The translations under genes and the position numbers were made by a program. Below the pieces are notes generated by a model. That model was not told the DNA's origin, made no database searches, and was given only the letters and a program-made list of their open reading frames with translations. Shown here in pieces: positions 45,261-50,291 of a DNA stretch of 50,291 bases (the first letter of the stretch is position 1; each line of letters opens with the position of its first letter). Source of the stretch: Desmonostoc geniculatum HA4340-LM1 (GTDB lineage: Bacteria > Cyanobacteriota > Cyanobacteriia > Cyanobacteriales > Nostocaceae); contig JAHHHB010000045.1 in assembly GCA_019359545.1 (NCBI GenBank), positions 1 through 50,291 on the forward strand, read 5' to 3'.

Positions 45261-46730
45261 ATGGTTACAGCAACAGTACCAGGACAACAGGTCAAAATTG
45301 GCCCAACCCGACTGCTGATTAACAATGAATGGGTAAACAGTATCAGCGATCGCCGATTTCCAACAATTAATCCAGCTACAGGTGAGATAATCTGCGAAGT
45401 CTCAGAAGCAGACGCTCCAGATGTCGATAAAGCAGTACAAGCAGCCCGTACTGCTTTCACTTCTGGAGAATGGCCAAAGATTTCTGCCAGCCGTCGCGGC
45501 GAGTTGCTTTACAAGCTAGCTGACTTAATTGAACAAAATATCGATGAATTGGCGCGGCTAGAAACCCTCGACAACGGCAAGCCGCTACAAGATTCTTTGG
45601 GTGACTTGGGCTTAGTCATCGCCTGTTACCGCTACTATGCAGGCTGGGCTGACAAAGTTCAAGGTAAAACTATCCCCATCAACGGCCCGTACTTCTGCTA
45701 CACTCGCCATGAACCTGTGGGTGTAGTTGGTCAAATTATCCCGTGGAATTTCCCCCTGTTGATGCAGGCTTGGAAATTAGCACCGGCTTTGGCAACTGGT
45801 AACACTGTAGTCATGAAAACGGCAGAACAAACACCTTTATCAGCCCTGCGGGTGGGTGAGTTGATTGTTGAGGCTGGTTTTCCCCCTGGTGTGGTAAACA
45901 TTTTATCAGGATACGGGCCAACTGCCGGGGCAGCGATCGCTCGCCACATGGATGTTGACAAAGTGGCATTTACTGGTTCCACTGAAGTCGGGCATTTAAT
46001 TATGGAAGCGGCTGCTAAAAGCAACCTCAAACGCGTCACCTTGGAACTCGGTGGCAAGAGTCCCAACATCATTTTTGCCGATGCTGACATGGATGCTGCG
46101 ATCGCTCTTTCCCACGAGGCGTTATTCTTTAACCAAGGGCAGTGCTGCTGTGCTGGTTCGCGGGTGTTCGTAGAAGAAAAATGCTACGACGAATTCGTTG
46201 CTAAAAGTGTAGAAAGAGCAAGAGGGCGCATTGTTGGTAATCCTTTCGATGCCAACACAGAACAAGGACCCCAAGTAGACAAAGAACAATTCGACAGAGT
46301 GATGAGTTACATCGAATCTGGGATGCGCGAAGGCGCCCAAATGCTGTGTGGCGGTAATCAAGTCGGAGAAAAAGGGTTCTTTATCGCCCCTACAGTTTTT
46401 GCAGATGTCCGCGATGAGATGAAGATTGCCCAAGAGGAAATCTTTGGCCCAGTGATGAGCATCATCAAATTTAGAGATATCGATGAAGTAATTCAAAGGG
46501 CGAATTCCACCATATACGGACTTGCTGCTGCTGTGTGGACTCAGGATATCACCAAAGCACATGCGATCGCTAACAACGTTCGTGCTGGTACAGTCTGGGT
46601 AAACTGCTACGACGTATTTGATGCTGCTGCACCCTTCGGTGGATTCAAGCAATCAGGTATTGGTCGAGAACTCGGCGAATATGGCTTGCAGCAATACACC
46701 GAAGTTAAGACAGTTACCATCAAATTGTAG
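45261..46730 (+). CDS. NAD-dependent aldehyde dehydrogenase (class 1/2-type)
   Basis: A 489-residue ALDH1/2-like enzyme, different from the short one at 5502. NAD-binding '[16 protein letters not shown]' (near 157), general base in '[10 protein letters not shown]' (Glu near 257), nucleophile in '[14 protein letters not shown]' (near 290) and '[10 protein letters not shown]'. A very good ribosome-binding site AGGAGG lies just before ATG 45261. Such enzymes oxidise acetaldehyde, retinal-like or betaine aldehydes; the substrate is undecided. Single gene. Confidence 0.92.
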   Translation: MVTATVPGQQVKIGPTRLLINNEWVNSISDRRFPTINPATGEIICEVSEADAPDVDKAVQAARTAFTSGEWPKISASRRGELLYKLADLIEQNIDELARLETLDNGKPLQDSLGDLGLVIACYRYYAGWADKVQGKTIPINGPYFCYTRHEPVGVVGQIIPWNFPLLMQAWKLAPALATGNTVVMKTAEQTPLSALRVGELIVEAGFPPGVVNILSGYGPTAGAAIARHMDVDKVAFTGSTEVGHLIMEAAAKSNLKRVTLELGGKSPNIIFADADMDAAIALSHEALFFNQGQCCCAGSRVFVEEKCYDEFVAKSVERARGRIVGNPFDANTEQGPQVDKEQFDRVMSYIESGMREGAQMLCGGNQVGEKGFFIAPTVFADVRDEMKIAQEEIFGPVMSIIKFRDIDEVIQRANSTIYGLAAAVWTQDITKAHAIANNVRAGTVWVNCYDVFDAAAPFGGFKQSGIGRELGEYGLQQYTEVKTVTIKL

Positions 46731-46898
46731 TTGGATTAGAGTCCAATGGCACTAAGTGGCTCATCGCATTAGTTATGAAGCGTTGTTCATTCCCCGAAAT
46801 CTGAAAAAATCCATATTCCGGGGATGAATAACATGATATTTGATATGGGTTGGGCATGATAAATAGACATAGTAGCACACAACCCCAAGAAAATTCTA

Positions 46899-48098
46899 AT
46901 GATAAATGCGATCGCCACTAGATTTCGCCGCATGATGGCTGGGAGGAAAACCCGGATTGCCTATTTTCACGGACATAAAGGCAAAAATCAAACCAGGCGT
47001 TCCTTAGTACTCTATACCTGCATAGGATTACTAAGTACAATTCTGGCATTGTTGTTAATAGCATCCCCAGGATTCACCCAAAAACCACAACCCCAACAAC
47101 CGTTATTAGTAGCTACACGAGTCATACCACCCTTTGTAATACCAGACAAAGGTCAGCTATCAGGATTTAGCATCGACCTTTGGCGCAGCATCGCTAACGA
47201 AATCGGTGTAGAGTCTAAATTTATTCAATATCCCACAGTATCGGAACTGCTTGCTGGCATTCAAAACAACAAAGCCAACTTAGGAATTGCAGCTATCTCC
47301 ATTACAGCCGAACGCGAGCAGAATTTTGACTTCTCATTACCGATTTTTGCTGGGGGGCTGCAAATTCTGGTCAGAAATCCAGAGAACAACAACACTGGCT
47401 TTCCAAATATTTTACAATTGTTTTTTTCTGCTAGCCTGTTCCAAGTCATAGGCATTGCCTTAGTACTAATTGTCATAGCAGCCCACATTATTTGGTTATC
47501 TGAGCGTCATCATAAAGAAGGAATGGTTCCTGAATCATACTTTCCCGGTATTTTCAAAGCCTGTTGGTGGGCAGCTGCCACATTAGCAACCCAAGCTGAT
47601 GAGATGCCCAAGGGAGTACTAGGACGCCTAGTAGGTATTGTTTGGATGTTCATCGGAGTGCTTTTCGCTGCCTACTTTACAGCCACAGCCACCACCTCAT
47701 TAACAGTGCAGCAACTCCAAGGCGATATCAACAGTATCGACGATTTACCAGGCAAAATAGTAGCCACAACTGCGGGTAGCACAGCCGCAGCATACCTGCG
47801 AGAACATCATATTTCAGTTCTAGAAGTTCCTAAAATTGAGCAAGCTTACAATGCTCTGCAAACAAAAAAAGCTGATGCCGTAGTGTTTGATGCACCCGTA
47901 CTCCTTTTCTATGCAGCCAATGAAGGCAAAGGCAAAGTACAGGTTGTTGGCACTATCTTGCGTGAAGAAAGTTACGGCATCGTTCTACCGAATAACAGTC
48001 CCTATCGCAAACCAATTAACAAAGCCTTACTGAATCTCAAAGAAAATGGCACTTATCAATCGTTATATGATAAGTGGTTTGATGCTAAAGAATCTTGA
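46899..48098 (+). CDS. Prokaryotic ionotropic glutamate receptor-like channel (GluR0-like)
   Basis: 399 residues. A leader/membrane segment ('LYTCIGLLSTILALLLIAS', about 33-52) is followed by ligand-binding lobe S1 (about 65-165, 'PPFVIPDKGQLSGFSIDLWR'), TM1 ('VIGIALVLIVIAAHIIWL', about 183-205), a pore loop ('GIFKACWWAAATLATQADEM'), TM2 ('VGIVWMFIGVLFAAYFTAT', about 243-262) and lobe S2 (about 263-395, 'DLPGKIVATTAGSTAAAYL'). A two-lobe binding protein split by a P-loop channel is the GluR0 plan. The pore lacks the K+-type TVGYG; in its place is 'TLATQAD'. It could be an amino-acid-gated channel of other selectivity. It is not a plain periplasmic binding protein. Confidence 0.87.
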   Translation: MINAIATRFRRMMAGRKTRIAYFHGHKGKNQTRRSLVLYTCIGLLSTILALLLIASPGFTQKPQPQQPLLVATRVIPPFVIPDKGQLSGFSIDLWRSIANEIGVESKFIQYPTVSELLAGIQNNKANLGIAAISITAEREQNFDFSLPIFAGGLQILVRNPENNNTGFPNILQLFFSASLFQVIGIALVLIVIAAHIIWLSERHHKEGMVPESYFPGIFKACWWAAATLATQADEMPKGVLGRLVGIVWMFIGVLFAAYFTATATTSLTVQQLQGDINSIDDLPGKIVATTAGSTAAAYLREHHISVLEVPKIEQAYNALQTKKADAVVFDAPVLLFYAANEGKGKVQVVGTILREESYGIVLPNNSPYRKPINKALLNLKENGTYQSLYDKWFDAKES

Positions 48099-48121
48099 AG
48101 AGGGGAGTAGGGAATGTGGGC

Positions 48122-48270
48122 TTTAAGACTTAATGCTAGAACTTTAAGGCTTAATGCTAGAACTTTAAGGCTTAATGCTAGAACTTTAAGGCTTAATGCT
48201 AGAACTTTAAGGCTTAATGTTAGAACTTTAAGGCTTAATGTTAGAACTTTAAGGCTTAATGCTAGAACTT
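48122..48270. repeat. 21-bp tandem repeat, 7 copies
   Basis: The unit CTTTAAGGCTTAATGCTAGAA recurs seven times. The first copy has AAGACTTAA, and copies 5 and 6 read ATGTTAG. The unit length is a multiple of three, so all frames stay open on one strand, but there is no start or family match. It begins 23 bp after the channel gene. Confidence 0.92.
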
Positions 48271-48280
48271 TAAGAATCAC

Positions 48281-48495
48281 CCCACCCTAACCCTCCCCTT
48301 GGAAAGGGGAGGGAACTGGATTTCTTGTTTCCCCCCTTGGAAAGGGGGGATTAAGGGGGGTAAAACGCCTGTGAGATAAGCAAGCATTTGAGCGTAAGCG
48401 TTACCCAACAAAGTCCAGATAATGTTGGGTTTCATCCCTCAACCCAACCTACGCCTTTTCGCCCAGTCCCCACTCAAAAGTAAATCTTAATCACT
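48281..48495. repeat. Hairpin-rich spacer between the channel gene and mazG
   Basis: CCCTCCCCTTGGAAAGGGGAGGG (48291-48313, written here as arms CCCTCCCCTT/AAGGGGAGGG) and a second CCCCCCTT/AAGGGGGG hairpin are common Nostoc spacer repeats. A partial GTAGGTTGGGTTGA-family palindrome follows. No gene seen. Confidence 0.6.
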
Positions 48496-49335
48496 TTACC
48501 CCTCTTGTGCAAGTCGAATTTTTGCCTGTTGCCACAACTTTTGCAACTCATCCAAACTGTAATCACTCAGAGGGCGGTTAACAGCTGCCTCCATTTTTTC
48601 TAAACGCTTGACAAATCGCTGATTTGTACCTTGCAAACCAGCACTGGGGTCAAGGTTATGCCAACGTGCAAGTTGAATCACCGCAAATAGTAAATCCCCT
48701 AATTCTGCTTGTTGGCGTGCGGGTGTTTCCTCAGCTAAAGCTTGTTGAAATTCTGCCAACTCTTCATGAAATTTATCCCAGACGCCCTCAATGTTTTCCC
48801 ATTCAAACCCCACAGCCGCCGCCTTTTGGGAAATCTTCATCGCCGCAGTTAACGGGGGAAGAGTACGTCCATAACGACTGAGTTTCGCACTAAGTTTTTG
48901 ATTTTCTGGAGACGATTCGCCTTTCTCCGCAGCTTTGATTTGTTCCCAATTTTGCCGCACCTCATCCACACTTTGCACTGACACATCACCAAACACATGG
49001 GGATGGCGACGAATTAACTTTTGGGAAATACCTTGAGTGATTTCTTTGAGAGAAAATTGTCCAGATTCGCTGGCAATTTGGGCTTGCAATACTACTTGTA
49101 ATAATAAATCGCCCAACTCTTCAGCGATCGCTTCTTTATCCCCACTTTTAATCGCATCCACCACCTCATAAGCTTCTTCGATGACATAGGGTGTCAGCGT
49201 TTCCGGAGTTTGTGCCAAATCCCAGGGACAACCACCATCAGGCGATCGCAATTTTGCTACCACCTCTATTAACTCCTGTAACGCGGCCAAAGTATCAACT
49301 TTGTCATTTGTCATTTGTCGTTTGTCCTTTGTCAA
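48496..49335 (-). CDS. mazG: Nucleoside triphosphate pyrophosphohydrolase MazG
   Basis: A 279-residue two-domain MazG that hydrolyses (d)NTPs to NMP and PPi. First domain: 'GGCPWDLAQTPETLTPYVIEEAYEVVDAI', shown here as 'CPWDLAQTPETL' and 'EEAYEVVDAI' (near 55), then 'EELGDLLLQVVLQAQ'. Second domain: 'EELAEFQQALAEE' and 'AELGDLLFAVIQLARW', both with the EExxE/ExxD metal motif. The first residues ('MTKDKRQMTNDKVDT') come from the 'aaatgacaaa' spacer repeat, so the native start may be the ATG at codon 8. The start overlaps the stop of the DUF2227 gene by 4 bp. Confidence 0.93.
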   Translation of the reverse strand: MTKDKRQMTNDKVDTLAALQELIEVVAKLRSPDGGCPWDLAQTPETLTPYVIEEAYEVVDAIKSGDKEAIAEELGDLLLQVVLQAQIASESGQFSLKEITQGISQKLIRRHPHVFGDVSVQSVDEVRQNWEQIKAAEKGESSPENQKLSAKLSRYGRTLPPLTAAMKISQKAAAVGFEWENIEGVWDKFHEELAEFQQALAEETPARQQAELGDLLFAVIQLARWHNLDPSAGLQGTNQRFVKRLEKMEAAVNRPLSDYSLDELQKLWQQAKIRLAQEG

Positions 49336-49973
49336 GAGTTAGGAGTTTTCCCCTTGTCGCCTCTAGCCCTCTGTCTGCCAGCCCCTCTGCTTCCGGTGGA
49401 GCGAGGACGACCGCGAGTTGCAACTTTACGCTTCTTTATTTTGCCACTAGGAAGTAACCCCCGAATTCCCTGTTTTAGATACCGTTTGTATGCCGAACCG
49501 CTCCAATCGCTGAGAGAATGACTCATGGCACCGAGTTCTAAACCCAAGAACAGGGCGATATATTCAGTATCGTAATTCACGAGCGATCGCCCAACACTTC
49601 CACCTAAATCCTGCCAGGTAAAATTAAAATTCCACAGCTTTTGGGCAATTACCAAAACAAAAATTGCCAAAATAGCTAGCAAGCACCCAAGATAGATTAT
49701 CCGCAGCGTCGTACCAATAATCAGCCCGTGGGATAAAAAAGAACGATGCCGCAAACTTTTTTGATAAGGTAGCCAAATCCAACGCAAGAAACCCCAGCGT
49801 TGAAATTGCACAGAGTAAATATCTAAATCCGGGCCAAACATCAGCCCACCAAAGAGAAACCCACCTGCAACCAACAAAGTCGCATTGCTACTGCGAGTTT
49901 GCCACAAAGTTACACCCGCCACGAACGGCAGAGCATATAGAGTAATGCGATCGTGCGTGCGACCAGAGGGCAT
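49332..49973 (-). CDS. DUF2227 putative metal-binding membrane protein
   Basis: A 213-residue member of the DUF2227 family. Conserved polar motifs are 'MPSGRTHDRIT' at the N-terminus, 'GPDLDIYS' (near 49), 'LRHRSFLSHGLIIG' (near 74) and 'GAMSHSLSDWSGSAYKR' (near 148), whose His/Asp residues probably bind metal. It has three or four hydrophobic segments. From about residue 184 on ('RGRPRSTGSRGAGRQRARGD') the tail is encoded by spacer-repeat DNA and is not part of the family. It overlaps mazG by 4 bp in a minus-strand operon. Confidence 0.85.
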   Translation of the reverse strand: MPSGRTHDRITLYALPFVAGVTLWQTRSSNATLLVAGGFLFGGLMFGPDLDIYSVQFQRWGFLRWIWLPYQKSLRHRSFLSHGLIIGTTLRIIYLGCLLAILAIFVLVIAQKLWNFNFTWQDLGGSVGRSLVNYDTEYIALFLGLELGAMSHSLSDWSGSAYKRYLKQGIRGLLPSGKIKKRKVATRGRPRSTGSRGAGRQRARGDKGKTPNS

Positions 49974-50137
49974 CCTAAGTCCTAAGTGCTGAATACTGAG
50001 TGATTATAAGCCAATACTGTTGGGTTAAGCATTTCTAACTGCTATCTGTGTTTCCTCGCCACTTCAAAAAAAATATTTTCCCAAACCACTAGCGCAATAG
50101 AAAATCTTTTGCTATCCTAAATAAGGTTGAAACAAAC

Positions 50138-50210
<73 letters not shown>

Positions 50211-50216
50211 TAGTTG

Positions 50217-50242
50217 AAAAGCCGCCAAAGTGACGGCTTTTT
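50217..50242 (+). terminator. Rho-independent terminator after tRNA-Val
   Basis: AAAAGCCG...CGGCTTTT with an inner CA/TG pair and a trailing T-run, 6 bases after the tRNA 3' end. Confidence 0.85.
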
Positions 50243-50291
50243 AATTGGAACCATAACTTGCCGCCGCGATTTACGGTAGTATTAATATCCT

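Noticed and set aside
46122..46652. 176-codon minus-strand frame inside the aldehyde dehydrogenase gene
   Set aside because: Antisense shadow of a clearly conserved ALDH.
48122..48270. CRISPR array
   Set aside because: The repeats are directly adjacent with no spacers and there are no cas genes in the window.
48056..48280. Minus-strand frame reading 'SLKVLA' repeats
   Set aside because: Arises only from the 21-bp tandem repeat whose length is a multiple of three.

Overview
The window looks like a filamentous, Nostoc-type cyanobacterium. The palindrome GCGATCGC (HIP1) is frequent. The housekeeping genes are cyanobacterial in type: plant/cyanobacterial glutamate-cysteine ligase, phylloquinone (men) genes, an NrtBD-type ABC transporter. 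The spacers are full of small dispersed repeats typical of Nostocales genomes.

Region 1 (1-14.5 kb) is a secondary-metabolite locus, all on the + strand. It holds the 3' part of an enediyne-type iterative polyketide synthase (partial AT, two ACPs, KR, DH, integral phosphopantetheinyl transferase), a broken flavin-dependent halogenase-like gene, an aldehyde dehydrogenase and a carotenoid-cleavage-type oxygenase. Two DUF1702 proteins follow, a family otherwise best known from enediyne clusters, and they flank two RTX-type calcium-binding proteins. My working idea (inference) is a pathway in which a PKS-made conjugated polyene is cut by the oxygenase and the aldehyde is oxidised. A sigma-factor remnant closes the region.

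Region 2 (14.5-25.9 kb) has a nitrate-type ABC permease and ATPase behind a candidate NtcA site, a gutted NrtA-like binding protein and a small NrtS-type nitrite/nitrate transporter. Then come two subunits of a molybdenum aldehyde oxidase whose catalytic subunit is absent, a small secreted-protein/partner pair, a flavin monooxygenase, a LysM-M23 envelope protein with a long structured leader, and trmL.

Region 3 (25.9-33.3 kb) has gshA, a broken CBS-PAS sensor, tRNA-Thr, tRNA-Tyr, nadA, a metallophosphoesterase and tRNA-Ser. Region 4 (33.3-36.3 kb) is an accessory island: a RelE/ParE toxin-antitoxin pair, a tnpB remnant split by a MITE with a visible target duplication, a ribbon-helix-helix-like protein, a SAP-like protein and a VapBC pair.

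Region 5 (36.4-50.3 kb) is mostly core: DHNA-CoA thioesterase, menE, menC, menA, proA, a subtilase with N-terminal FG-GAP-like repeats, an aldehyde dehydrogenase, a prokaryotic ionotropic-glutamate-receptor-like channel, mazG, a DUF2227 protein and tRNA-Val.

The recurrent oddity is gene decay by internal deletion. Four genes (halogenase-like, sigma factor, NrtA-like, sensor kinase) keep both ends but have lost the middle, and the PKS has lost its front. Either the lineage is undergoing reductive decay or the assembly has collapsed locally.
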